Positions 24,972 to 33,545 of a stretch of DNA of 64,000 nt are shown one piece after another. The stretch covers positions 62,001 through 126,000 of the forward strand of contig JAJZRG010000004.1 of the NCBI GenBank assembly GCA_021802825.1, in the 5' to 3' direction. The notes beneath the pieces are model-generated. The model did no database searches. It was not told where the DNA came from and was given only the letters and a program-made list of their open reading frames with translations. Origin of the DNA: Chloroflexota bacterium (GTDB lineage: Bacteria; Chloroflexota; Limnocylindria; Limnocylindrales; CSP1-4). The first letter of the stretch is position 1; each line of letters begins with the position of its first letter. Position numbers and translations under genes: made by a program.

Positions 24972-26465
24972 ATGCCCCCCGACATCCGCGTCCGGATCGC
25001 GCCCAGCCCGACCGGCCCCCTCCACATCGGCACGGCTCGCACCGCGCTGTTCAACTACCTGTTCGCGCGCCATGTCGGTGGCACGTTCCTCCTCCGCCTC
25101 GAGGACACCGACGTCGCGCGCAGCACCGCCGCCTTCGAGAGGGACATCCTCGACGGGCTCCACTGGCTGGGCATCACCTGGGACGAGGGCCCGGGCGTGG
25201 CGGGGCTGGAGGAGGCGGGGCCGTACGCGCCGTACCGCCAGATGCTGCGCCTGGATTCGTACGCCGCGGCCGCGGAGCGCCTGCTCGCCGATGACGCCGC
25301 CTACCGCTGCTACTGCACCCCCGAGCAACTCGAAGCCGACCGCCGCGAGCGCGAGGCCGCCAAGCTGCCGCCGGCCTACAACGGCCGGTGCGCGAATCTG
25401 ACGCCCGACGAGCGAGCGGCGAGGGAGGCCGAGGGCCGATCGGGCGCGCTCCGCTTCCGCGTCCGGAAGGGCGTCGTCGGCTGGAACGACATGGTCCGCG
25501 ACAGGGTCGAGATCGACACCGCCAACCTGGGCGGCGACTTCGTCATCGTCCGCGCCGACGGCACCCCGCTCTACCACTTCACCGTGGTGGTGGACGACGC
25601 GGCGATGCGGGTCAGCCACGTGATCCGGGGCGAGGACCACGTCAGCAACACGCCCAAGCACATCCTGCTGTTCGAGGCGCTCGGCTACGAGGTCCCGGTC
25701 TTCGCCCACCTCCCGCTCATCCTCAACCCCGACGGCTCCAAGATGAGCAAGCGCAAGAGCCAGACTGCGGTCGCCGACTACATCGCCCAGGGGTTCACGC
25801 GCGAGGCGCTCGTCAACTATTTCGCGTTCCTCGGCTGGTCGCCCGGCACGGAGGAGGACGTGATGGACCTCGCGACGCTCGAGCAGCGGTTCGAACTCGA
25901 CAAGGTGCAGAAGGGGGGCGCCCGTTTCGACCGCGAGCGCCTGGAGTGGCTCAACGGCCAGTGGATCCGCCGCCTGGGCGATGACGACCTGGTCGCACGC
26001 CTCCTGCCGTTCACCGAGGCCGCGGCGGCCGCCGGCGTGATCGAGCGCGCACCGGTCGAGGACGAGCTGACCGCGCTCCTGCCCCTGGTCCGCGAGCGCC
26101 TGTCCACGCTGGCGTCGATCACCGACGTCGTCGGCTTCCTGTGGCGTGATGTCCGGCCCGATCCCGCGGCGCTCGTGCCCAAGCGCTGGGACCGGGCGAC
26201 CACGGCCGAGGGGCTGGCCGCCGCTCGGGACGCCCTGGGCGCCCACGACCCGGTGACCTGGGAGGCCGACGAGCTCGAGCCGCCCCTGCGCGCCCTGGCC
26301 GAGGCGCGAGGCTGGAAGGCTGGCGACCTGTTCATGGCGATCCGCATGGCCGTTACGGGTCAGGCGGCGACGCCGCCGTTGTTCGACGTGCTGGTCGCGT
26401 TGGGACGCGAGCGGACGCTGTCCCGGCTGGACGCGGCGATCGGCGCCCTGCGTGCGGCGGGATAG
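24972..26465 (+). CDS. gltX: Glutamyl-tRNA synthetase
   Basis: A 497-residue class I aminoacyl-tRNA synthetase charging tRNA-Glu (and possibly tRNA-Gln in a non-discriminating form). The HIGH motif is PSPTGPLHIGTAR (11-23) and KMSKS appears as KMSKRKS (257-263). The start at ATG 24972 fits the family N-terminus; the open frame further upstream is not homologous. Discriminating versus non-discriminating type cannot be told safely, and gatCAB is not in the window. The downstream PhoB-like gene is separated by a Pho-box array. Confidence 0.96.
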   Translation: MPPDIRVRIAPSPTGPLHIGTARTALFNYLFARHVGGTFLLRLEDTDVARSTAAFERDILDGLHWLGITWDEGPGVAGLEEAGPYAPYRQMLRLDSYAAAAERLLADDAAYRCYCTPEQLEADRREREAAKLPPAYNGRCANLTPDERAAREAEGRSGALRFRVRKGVVGWNDMVRDRVEIDTANLGGDFVIVRADGTPLYHFTVVVDDAAMRVSHVIRGEDHVSNTPKHILLFEALGYEVPVFAHLPLILNPDGSKMSKRKSQTAVADYIAQGFTREALVNYFAFLGWSPGTEEDVMDLATLEQRFELDKVQKGGARFDRERLEWLNGQWIRRLGDDDLVARLLPFTEAAAAAGVIERAPVEDELTALLPLVRERLSTLASITDVVGFLWRDVRPDPAALVPKRWDRATTAEGLAAARDALGAHDPVTWEADELEPPLRALAEARGWKAGDLFMAIRMAVTGQAATPPLFDVLVALGRERTLSRLDAAIGALRAAG

Positions 26466-26498
26466 GGGCATCCGCAATGGGTGCGTGCCGCCAACGCC

Positions 26499-26538
26499 TT
26501 CAACCGAGCGTTGACCTGCCATGAACCAAGCGTTAACG
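26499..26538 (+). promoter_or_regulatory. Pho-box array (four 7-bp units, 11-bp period) before the PhoB/PhoP-like gene
   Basis: Units TTCAACC, GTTGACC, ATGAACC and GTTAACG start at 26499, 26510, 26521 and 26532, each separated by 4 bp. This 7+4 layout is that of PhoB/PhoP binding sites. It suggests autoregulation of the downstream regulator. An in-frame ATG at 26521 lies inside the array and so is unlikely to be the true start. Confidence 0.75.
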
Positions 26539-26562
26539 GACCCGCTCGACGATGGCACCCAC

Positions 26563-27279
26563 ATGGGACGGACGATCCTCGTCGTTGACGACGAGGCAAC
26601 GCTGCGGGAGACTCTGGTCGAGGCCCTTGAGCTCGAGGGGTACCGGGCCATTCCCGCGGGCGACGGGCGCGAGGCGCTCGCCAAGTTCCGGTCCGAGCAC
26701 CCCGACCTCGTGCTCCTCGACCTCATGCTCCCCGAGCTGTCCGGCGTCGAGGTCTGCCGCATCCTCCGCGCCGAGTCGTCGGTGCCGATCGTGATGCTCA
26801 CCGCGCGCGACAGCGAGGTGGACAAGGTGGTCGGCCTCGAACTGGGTGCCGACGACTACGTTACCAAGCCCTTCTCACTGCGCGAGCTGACCGCCCGGAT
26901 CCGGGGTATCTTCCGCCGGGCCGAGCGCGTCGCGACGTCCACCGTTCCCGTTCCGGCCGTCGCCACGGCGGCGCCCCCGCCCGTCAGCGTCGGCCGGGTG
27001 CAGGTTGACCTCGCCGGCCACCGGCTCCTGCGCGGTGGCAAGCCGGTCCCGGTCAAGCCCAAGGCGTTCGAGCTGCTCGCGTTCCTCCTCCGCAACCCGG
27101 GCCAGGTGTTCACCCGCGACCAGCTCCTCGAGCACGTCTGGGGCTACGACTACGCGGGCGAGACCCGAACGGTGGACGTCCACGTCCACTGGCTGCGCAT
27201 GGAGGTGGAGGAGGACCCGGCCGCTCCGGCGCTCCTCCAGACGGTGCGCGGCGTGGGGTACGTGCTCCGCCGCGACTGA
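26563..27279 (+). CDS. PhoB/PhoP-like OmpR-family response regulator
   Basis: A 238-residue response regulator. Receiver residues are complete: DDE at 9-11, phospho-acceptor D53 in VLLDLMLPELSG, T80 and K102 in YVTKPFS. The winged helix has VKPKAFELLAFLLRNPGQVFTR, HVWGYDYAGETRTVDVHVHWLR and TVRGVGYVLRRD, close to PhoP/RegX3/PhoB. Start ATG 26563 is chosen because the upstream in-frame ATG lies within the Pho boxes. With a PhoR-like kinase 6 kb downstream, pit nearby and pst with matching boxes, it is the best candidate for the phosphate-starvation regulator. Confidence 0.87.
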   Translation: MGRTILVVDDEATLRETLVEALELEGYRAIPAGDGREALAKFRSEHPDLVLLDLMLPELSGVEVCRILRAESSVPIVMLTARDSEVDKVVGLELGADDYVTKPFSLRELTARIRGIFRRAERVATSTVPVPAVATAAPPPVSVGRVQVDLAGHRLLRGGKPVPVKPKAFELLAFLLRNPGQVFTRDQLLEHVWGYDYAGETRTVDVHVHWLRMEVEEDPAAPALLQTVRGVGYVLRRD

Positions 27280-27713
27280 CGGCGCTCGGCCACTGAGTGC
27301 TGCGCGCCGCCCCGCTGCGCGCCGCCCCGCTGAGTCAGGTCCGACTCGTCACGCGGGCGTCGCCGTACGACCAACCTGGAGAACGGGCCTCTGGGGCCGG
27401 GGGGCACGCATGGCCAAGCGGCTGCCGAGTCTGACGCGACTCAGCAGCGGGAACGCAGGAGGATGCAGGAGGATGCAGGGGGGATGCAGGGGGGACGCAG
27501 GGGGAAGTGGAGGTCTCCGTATGGGGGGCGCATAGGCGCAGGAGCGCAGGCGTAGGGACGAAGGGGGGCACCGGTTCGCCAGCGGACGCAGGGACAGCTA
27601 TCGCCTCCGCACAGGCCGGGCGGCCCAGGCCCGGCGGGGCGCATCTGGCTCGGGCGAGGCGTGGACCGCCGTTGCGCGTGCGCCCTTTGCGCGCCCGTGG
27701 GAATATCCGCGCC
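27280..27713. other. Gene-free region with G-rich tandem repeats
   Basis: These 434 nt have no credible gene. Near the start is a duplicated CTGCGCGCCGCCCCG (about 27302-27331). At 27453-27505 lies a G-rich tandem repeat, and further G-runs continue to about 27570. An AATAT sequence just before the methyltransferase start is the only AT-leaning spot. Confidence 0.5.
27453..27505 (+). repeat. G-rich tandem repeat (five 10-11 bp units)
   Basis: Units of the form ATGCAGGAGG / ATGCAGGGGGG / ACGCAGGGGG repeat five times. The strand carries several runs of 5-6 G and could form G-quadruplexes upstream of the methyltransferase gene. Confidence 0.7.
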
Positions 27714-28376
27714 ATGACGAGCACGACGATGGGCCGGCCCGACGCCATCCACAGATACATCGAGCGGGTGGGCTACCGGGAGCCCGGCATCCTCGCCCGG
27801 CTGCGGGCGGAGACCTCGAAGCATCCCCAGGCCGGAATGCAGATCGCGGCCGAGCAGGGGGCCCTCTTGACGCTGCTGACCGAGATCATCGGCGCCCGGC
27901 GGTGTCTGGAGATCGGCACGTTCACCGGCTACTCCTCGCTCGCCGTGGCGCTGGCACTGCCGCCCGACGGGCTGCTGCTCTGCTGCGACGTCTCGGACGA
28001 GTACACACAGACCGCGCGTCGCTACTGGGCCGAGGCGGGCGTGGCCGACCGGATCGAGCTTCGTCTCGGCCCCGCGGTCGAGACGCTCGACGCGCTGCTC
28101 GCTGCGGGCGCCGAGGGCACGTTCGACCTCGCGTTCATCGACGCCGACAAGCCGGGGTACCCGGCCTACTGGGAGCGCTGCCTGCGGCTCGTGCGACGCG
28201 GCGGCCTGATCGTCCTCGACAACATGCTGTTCCACGGGCGTGCCGTCGAACCCCAGCCGGGCGACGAGAGCGGCCAGGCGATCAACGCCATGAGCGAGCG
28301 CATCGCGGCGGACGAGCGGGTGACCCACGTGCTGCTCGGGATCGCCGACGGGATGACGATCGCGCGCAAGCGGTAG
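27714..28376 (+). CDS. SAM-dependent O-methyltransferase (catechol/caffeoyl-CoA type)
   Basis: A 220-residue class I methyltransferase of the OMT family 3. SAM motif I is LEIGTFTGYSSLAVALA (about 64-80); D in CCDVSDEYTQTAR and the metal-binding region FIDADKPGY with LDNMLFHGR follow the catechol and caffeoyl-CoA O-methyltransferase pattern, requiring a divalent metal. The start is ATG 27714; the longer open frame upstream is spurious. Substrate is unknown. The gene ends 20 nt from the convergent DUF47 gene. Confidence 0.9.
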   Translation: MTSTTMGRPDAIHRYIERVGYREPGILARLRAETSKHPQAGMQIAAEQGALLTLLTEIIGARRCLEIGTFTGYSSLAVALALPPDGLLLCCDVSDEYTQTARRYWAEAGVADRIELRLGPAVETLDALLAAGAEGTFDLAFIDADKPGYPAYWERCLRLVRRGGLIVLDNMLFHGRAVEPQPGDESGQAINAMSERIAADERVTHVLLGIADGMTIARKR

Positions 28377-28395
28377 GTGGCCGACTGCGGTCGGG

Positions 28396-29007
28396 CTATG
28401 CCTTGGCGAGGATCCGCTCGATCACCTCGGCCGCGTCCTCGCCGGCGTCGATCGCCTCCTCGAGGATCGAGTAGAGGTCGCGGAACTTGATGACCTCGAG
28501 CGGGTCGAGGCGGTCCTTGAACAGGCGGCCGATGGCGCTCCGCGAGACCTGGTCAGCCTTGTGCTCGAGCTCGTGGACCGTGGCCAGGTGCGCGGCGATG
28601 TCCTTGCCGGACTCGAGCTTCCGCAGCGCATCGACCAGCTGCGACGCCTGCGCGGTGAGGATGCCGACCATCTCGCGGCACTCCTCGGTGGGCTGGGCGA
28701 CGCCGTAGATCTGGAACGTCTCGGCGGCAGCCTGGATGTTGTCGACCACGTCGTCGAGGTGGGACGTCAGCTGATGGATGTCCTCGCGGTCGAAGGGCGT
28801 CGTGAACGAGCGCTCAAGGCGCGCGAGCACCTCGCTGTCGATCTGGTCGCCCCGCTTCTCGAGTGCCTGGATCTCGGCGATCCGCTCGTCGAGCCGGTCG
28901 TACGAGACAACGAGGTCCTCGAGCTGGCGGGCGGCGGCGAGCAGGTTCTCGCCGTCCTCGATGAACAGGCCGAAGAACTTCTCGTCGTGGGGGATCAGGC
29001 GGACCAT
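28396..29007 (-). CDS. DUF47/PhoU-like Pit accessory protein
   Basis: A 203-residue, all-helical protein related to PhoU: LEKRGDQIDSEVLARLERSF, FDREDIHQLTSHLDDVVDNIQAAAE and HELEHKADQVSRSAIGRLF contain the acidic E..D / HE.E.KAD motifs that bind metal clusters in PhoU-like proteins. It starts at ATG 29007, with GGAGG upstream; the frame is open further but without homology. It follows the PiT transporter gene by 55 nt, the standard pit accessory arrangement, and should regulate phosphate uptake. Confidence 0.9.
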   Translation of the reverse strand: MVRLIPHDEKFFGLFIEDGENLLAAARQLEDLVVSYDRLDERIAEIQALEKRGDQIDSEVLARLERSFTTPFDREDIHQLTSHLDDVVDNIQAAAETFQIYGVAQPTEECREMVGILTAQASQLVDALRKLESGKDIAAHLATVHELEHKADQVSRSAIGRLFKDRLDPLEVIKFRDLYSILEEAIDAGEDAAEVIERILAKA

Positions 29008-29062
29008 CGGTGGCCTCCGGCTTCGGGCGAACAGCAGGGCACAGGCGGGGAGGGGAGCGCGC

Positions 29063-30046
29063 TCATGTGATCCCCGCCGTGGTGAGGACGATCCATACGA
29101 CCGCCCCAATCGAGGCCGACGCGGGGATCGTCAGGACCCAGGCGACGAGGATCCGGCGGGCCACGCCCCAGCGGACGCCGCGGACGCCCTTGCTCGAGCC
29201 GACGCCCATGATCGCGCTTGAGATGACGTGCGTGGTCGAGACTGGCATCCCGAAGTGGGCGGCGCCCAAGATCACCGAGGCAGCGGTCGTCTCGGCGGCG
29301 AACCCGTGGATCGGCTCCAGCTCGACGACTCGGTGGCCCATGGTGTGCATGATCCGCCAGCCGCCCGTGGCGGTTCCGAGCGACATCGCCGTCGCCGCGA
29401 TGACGATCACCCAGACCGGCACATCGTTGGTGGGCAGGAGCCCGGCCGAGAACAGCGCGAGCGTGATGATGCCCATCGTCTTCTGCGCGTCGTTGCTGCC
29501 GTGGGCGAACGCCATGTAGGCGGCGGAGAAGACCTGGAGCCGCCGGAAGCCGCTCGCCATGGGCCTGCGGCGGGCGTGGCGGAAGATCCACAGCAGCGCG
29601 ACCATCAGCACGAACGCGCCGATGAAGCCGATGATCGGCGAGCTGACCAGTGGGAAGATCACCTTGGTGATGATGCCGTCCCACTTGAAGGCGCCGGTCC
29701 CGACGGCGATGGCCGTGGCGCCCAGCAGGCCGCCGATCAGGGCATGGCTCGAGGAACTCGGCAGCCCGAGCCACCAGGTGATGAGGTTCCAGGCGATCGC
29801 GCCCAGGAGCGCCGCCGCGACCATGACGCTGGTGGTCGTGCGGTCGTCGACCAAGCCCGCGCCGATCGTCCTTGCGACGGCGGTTCCCGCGAAGGCGCCG
29901 GCGAAGTTGAAGAACGTGGCCATCAGGAGCGCGTACTCGGGCCGGAGGGCGCGCGTGGCGACCGAGGTCGCGATGGCATTCGCGGTGTCGTGGAAGCCGT
30001 TGATGTAGTCGAAGGCCATGGCCAGCACGACCACCGCGACCAGCAT
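29063..30046 (-). CDS. pit: PiT-family inorganic phosphate transporter
   Basis: A 327-residue membrane protein with the duplicated PiT signature: FDYINGFHDTANAIATSV at the N-terminus and AYMAFAHGSNDAQKTMG around residues 175-190. PiT proteins carry metal-phosphate by proton or sodium symport, with low affinity. A TGA lies just upstream in frame, so ATG 30046 is close to the longest start. A TATGCT box and a Pho-box pair lie upstream, which suggests phosphate control, unusual for a low-affinity system. It heads a two-gene operon with the DUF47 protein. Confidence 0.94.
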   Translation of the reverse strand: MLVAVVVLAMAFDYINGFHDTANAIATSVATRALRPEYALLMATFFNFAGAFAGTAVARTIGAGLVDDRTTTSVMVAAALLGAIAWNLITWWLGLPSSSSHALIGGLLGATAIAVGTGAFKWDGIITKVIFPLVSSPIIGFIGAFVLMVALLWIFRHARRRPMASGFRRLQVFSAAYMAFAHGSNDAQKTMGIITLALFSAGLLPTNDVPVWVIVIAATAMSLGTATGGWRIMHTMGHRVVELEPIHGFAAETTAASVILGAAHFGMPVSTTHVISSAIMGVGSSKGVRGVRWGVARRILVAWVLTIPASASIGAVVWIVLTTAGIT

Positions 30047-30108
30047 CAGGGTGACGTGTTCGATGGCTTGGGCACCTCAGGGCGCGCGTGACGGGCGGGC
30101 GCAGCGCG

Positions 30109-30154
30109 AGCATACGGGCCCGAGCCGGCCCTCGGACGTTGACGCTGTGTCAAC
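30109..30154 (-). promoter_or_regulatory. pit promoter: TATGCT box with upstream Pho-box pair
   Basis: On the minus strand, GTTGACA (30148-30154) and GTCAACG (30137-30143) are separated by 4 bp, as in Pho boxes, though together they also read as a palindrome. TATGCT at 30109-30114 is 22 bp downstream. The layout would let the regulator replace a -35 box. Confidence 0.5.
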
Positions 30155-30372
30155 TTCGCGGGTCCGGTCCGGGAGGTGTGCGGGGCGCGCTTCGGTGGCT
30201 GGAACGTCCCGCCGAAGCGCTGCGTGAGCTGGGCCGCCGCGGCGGGCCAACGCGCCAGAGGCGATCGCGTGGGGGTCGGCGGGCGTGACCTTCGCTGCCG
30301 GTGCGCCGCGCGGCACCAGGTGACCGGCCCACGACCTCAGTGCCCCCGTGGCCCAACGGCACGGCCGCCCGG

Positions 30373-30378
30373 TAGACT
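30373..30378 (+). promoter_or_regulatory. -10 box TAGACT, predicting a leaderless transcript
   Basis: TAGACT ends 6 nt before the ATG of proS, and no Shine-Dalgarno sequence is present. Confidence 0.5.
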
Positions 30379-30384
30379 TCGCCA

Positions 30385-32103
30385 ATGCGCCTGTCCAACC
30401 TGTTCTTCACCACGCTCCGCGACGACCCCGCCGACGCGGAGATGCCGTCGCACCGGCTGCTGCTGCGGGCCGGCTACGTGCGCCAGCTGGGCGCCGGCAT
30501 CTACTCGCTGCTGCCGCTCGGCTTCCGGGTGAGCAAGCGCGTGGAGCAGGTGATCCGCGAGGAGCTCAACGCCATCGGCGGCCAGGAGATGGAGATGCCG
30601 GTGGTCCACCCGGCGGACCTCTGGCGCGAGAGCGGCCGCTACTTCAAGATCGGGCCGGAGATGGCACGGTTCAAGGACCGCGCCGACCGGGACATGGTCC
30701 TCGCGATGACGCATGAGGAGGTCGTGGCCGACCTGCTGCGCGACATCGTGCGCAGCTACCGGCAGCTGCCCTTCATCATTTACCACTTCCAGACCAAGTT
30801 CCGCGACGAGCCGCGGAGCCGCGGCGGCCTGATCCGCGTGCGCGAGTTCGTCATGAAGGACTCGTACAGCTGCGATCGCGACGAGGCGGGCCTCGACGCC
30901 GCCTACTGGGCCCACCACCGCGCCTACACCCGGATCTTCGAGCGGCTGGGCCTCAAGGCCATCCCCGTCAGCTCCGACGTGGGCATGATGGGCGGCTCGC
31001 TCGCGCACGAGTTCATGTTCCTCCACCCCGCGGGCGAGGACGTGCTGGTGCTGTGCGAGAAGTGCGACTACGCGGCGAACCGGCAGATCGCGCCGCTGAC
31101 GGTGGCCGCGCCCGAGGCCGAGGATCCCCTCCCGATGGAGGAGGTCCACACTCCCGAAACCACCACCATCGACGCGCTCGCCACGTTCATGGGCATCCCG
31201 ACCTCGAAGACGGCCAAGGCCGTGTTCATGGTCACGGGCGACGGGCGGTTCGTGGTCGCCATCGTCCGCGGCGACTTCGAGCTCAACGAGACCAAGCTGA
31301 CCAACGCCATCAAGGCTACCGGCGGGATGCGCCCCGCGCAGCTCGACGAGATCCTCGCCCGCGGCATGCAGGCAGGATACGGCTCGCCGATCGGCGCCCG
31401 CGACAGCGTTGTCGTCGTGGATAGCCTGGTCGCCAAGTCGCCCAACCTCGTCGCCGGGGCCAACAAGCCCGGCTACCACCTCAAGAACACGAACGTCGGC
31501 CGCGACTACACCCCCGACGTGGTGGCCGACATCGCGAACGTGCGCGAGGGGGACGCCTGCCCCAACTGCGGCAGCCGCGTCATCCTGCGCAACGGCATCG
31601 AGATCGGGAACATCTTCAAGCTCGGCACCGACTTCACCGTGCCGCTGGGCGCCGAGTACCTGGGCGAGGACGGCGAGCGCCACCCCATCGTCATGGGCTC
31701 CTACGGCATCGGCCTCGGGCGCAACGTGGCGTGCATCGTGGAGGCGCACCACGACGAGAAGGGCCTCGTCTGGCCGGCCGAGGTGGCGCCGTACCCCGCC
31801 CACTTGGTCGCCATCGGCGCGAACAAGGACCCGCGCGTGACCGAGGTGGCTGAGCAGCTCTACGCCGCCGCCGCGGCATGTGGCGACGCGAGTCAGGTCC
31901 TGTACGACGACCGCAACGAGTCGCCGGGGGTGAAGTTCACCGACGCCGAGCTGCTGGGCATGCCCTGGATCCTGACCGTGAGCAGCCGCTCGCTGGCGGC
32001 CGGCGGGGTCGAGGTGACCGAGCGCGCCACGGGCGCCCGAAGCATCCAGTCGATCGAGCAGGTCACCGCGTTCTTGGAGGGTCGGGCGGCCACGCCGGCC
32101 TGA
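30385..32103 (+). CDS. proS: Prolyl-tRNA synthetase
   Basis: A 572-residue class II synthetase of the bacterial type with an inserted editing domain. Motif 2 is in FQTKFRDEPRSRGGLIRVREFVMKDSYS in pieces, motif 3 in MGSYGIGLGRNVACIVE. The insertion (about 230-390) carries FMGIPTSKTAKAVFMV, the YbaK-like editing fold that clears Ala-tRNA-Pro. Two Cys pairs, CEKCDYAANR and CPNCGSR, flank the insertion and may hold zinc. It is transcribed away from pit and appears leaderless. The next gene starts 75 nt later. Confidence 0.96.
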   Translation: MRLSNLFFTTLRDDPADAEMPSHRLLLRAGYVRQLGAGIYSLLPLGFRVSKRVEQVIREELNAIGGQEMEMPVVHPADLWRESGRYFKIGPEMARFKDRADRDMVLAMTHEEVVADLLRDIVRSYRQLPFIIYHFQTKFRDEPRSRGGLIRVREFVMKDSYSCDRDEAGLDAAYWAHHRAYTRIFERLGLKAIPVSSDVGMMGGSLAHEFMFLHPAGEDVLVLCEKCDYAANRQIAPLTVAAPEAEDPLPMEEVHTPETTTIDALATFMGIPTSKTAKAVFMVTGDGRFVVAIVRGDFELNETKLTNAIKATGGMRPAQLDEILARGMQAGYGSPIGARDSVVVVDSLVAKSPNLVAGANKPGYHLKNTNVGRDYTPDVVADIANVREGDACPNCGSRVILRNGIEIGNIFKLGTDFTVPLGAEYLGEDGERHPIVMGSYGIGLGRNVACIVEAHHDEKGLVWPAEVAPYPAHLVAIGANKDPRVTEVAEQLYAAAAACGDASQVLYDDRNESPGVKFTDAELLGMPWILTVSSRSLAAGGVEVTERATGARSIQSIEQVTAFLEGRAATPA

Positions 32104-32178
32104 TCGGCGGGCGGTCGGGGCTCCGGTTCGGCCGGCGCCGCGCGCCCGTCCCGGACCGGCGTCGTCGCCCGCAGGCCC

Positions 32179-33291
32179 GTGCCCGCCCCGCTCGTCCCCG
32201 ACGATGACCTCTACGCCCGGCTCGAGGTTGGCCCTGACGCGTCCCCCGAGGCGGTCGAGCTCGCCTGGCGCGCGCTCCTGCGCAGGCACCACCCCGACGT
32301 CGCGGGTGACGGCGCCGAGGCGCTCGAGCTCGCGAAGCGGATCAACGTCGCCCACGACTGGCTCTCCGACGCCGACCTCCGGGCGCGGTACGACGCGCAT
32401 CGGGCGGGGGTGCCGACGGCGGTTGTGGCCCGGGGCGCGCCCCGCGACCGCGGGCGATCTGGGCGCGTGGTCGATGCGCCCTGGCGACCGGCGTGGGCTC
32501 CCGTCCGACGCCGCCGCCCGACCGGCCCGCGACGCACCGACCTCGTGTCGGGCTCGCCCGAGGAGCGCCTGGCGAGGTTCCTCGCCCGTGTCGAGCGCCT
32601 GACCCCGGACGAGTTCGACCGACTGGCGGCTGCCCAGCCCCCGCCCATCGCGTTCCTCGCCACGGTCCGGCGATTCCTCACGCCCGCGGCGCGAGACGCG
32701 TTCGCCGCATGCGAGGCAGCGCTGGGCGCCCGGGTCCCGCACGAGCGCTGGGCCGAGACGGGCGTCCGGGAGGGGCTGCTCGCGACGGCGGCGGAAGTGG
32801 TGCTGGCCCCGTTCCTCGACGACATGCTGGCGGAGCCCTTCCGCGGGCGCGCCCGCGAGCGGCTGCTCCGCGCCTGGGACGCCTCGCTGGACCAGCCGCG
32901 ATACGGGCCGAACGGGGCGGCGGTCGAGGCCGTCGTCGCGCGCGTCCGGGCTTGGGTTCCGGGGGACGTCGCCGCGTTCCTGCGCGCTTCGGCCGGCGTC
33001 GACGCGTCGGAGCGGCCGTGGCCCGACGCGCTCGACCGTGAGGAGGACGAGGCGCCGCGCATCTCAGCGGAGCTCGCGGCGCGCGACGTGGCGGCCGCGC
33101 TCCCGGTCCTCGGTGTCGCTCCCGCGAGCGCTACCCGCGCCCGACGCCTCGGGGCCCGCCTCGGGTACGCCACGGCCCTCCGCCACGCCTTCGGGCCGGG
33201 GAGCTATGCGCGCATCGTCGCCGCCTTCGACCGCGTGACATCGTTGCCGCCACCCGCCGACGGCCCGGAGGTTCGTCGGGCTCCTGAGTGA
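32179..33291 (+). CDS. J-domain protein with helical C-terminal region
   Basis: A 370-residue protein with an N-terminal DnaJ domain (about 10-75; YARLEVGPDASPEAVELAWRALL, then the HPD motif in RRHHPDVAG and HDWLSDADLRARYDAHRAG). After an Arg/Pro-rich linker, residues 120-350 are predicted helical and Ala/Arg-rich, with no known domain. It lacks the DnaJ zinc finger. GTG start, 75 nt after proS, same strand, so possibly co-transcribed. Function unknown; it and the J-protein at 23054 both lie far from any dnaK. Confidence 0.7.
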   Translation: MPAPLVPDDDLYARLEVGPDASPEAVELAWRALLRRHHPDVAGDGAEALELAKRINVAHDWLSDADLRARYDAHRAGVPTAVVARGAPRDRGRSGRVVDAPWRPAWAPVRRRRPTGPRRTDLVSGSPEERLARFLARVERLTPDEFDRLAAAQPPPIAFLATVRRFLTPAARDAFAACEAALGARVPHERWAETGVREGLLATAAEVVLAPFLDDMLAEPFRGRARERLLRAWDASLDQPRYGPNGAAVEAVVARVRAWVPGDVAAFLRASAGVDASERPWPDALDREEDEAPRISAELAARDVAAALPVLGVAPASATRARRLGARLGYATALRHAFGPGSYARIVAAFDRVTSLPPPADGPEVRRAPE

Positions 33292-33545
33292 GGTGATCGG
33301 GTTCCGCCACGCCCGAGACAGAGCCGCGGGCGGCTGCACGGTGTGGTGGCCGCACGATCGAGCCGCCGCGTGGCCAGAACGTGCAACACGAGGGCGCGCA
33401 TGCTGCCGGCGCGCACGATCACGCCACGGGCGGCCGGTTGGTGCTGTGGCGGCGGCCCAGCCACGCAGCCACCCCGTGGCTGTCGCGGCTGTGTGACATG
33501 ACCCGCGCAACACGCGCCGACGGCTGAAACGCGGTTGGCCCGCCT

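Larger units (their letters stand above)
30047..30384. other. Divergent intergenic region between pit and proS
   Basis: These 338 nt hold the pit promoter (TATGCT plus Pho boxes) on the minus strand and a TAGACT box for proS at the right end. The rest has no gene or obvious structure. Confidence 0.55.

Noticed and set aside
26521..26562. ATG 26521 as start of the PhoB-like gene
   Set aside because: It lies inside the Pho-box array and adds 14 non-conserved residues ahead of the receiver domain.
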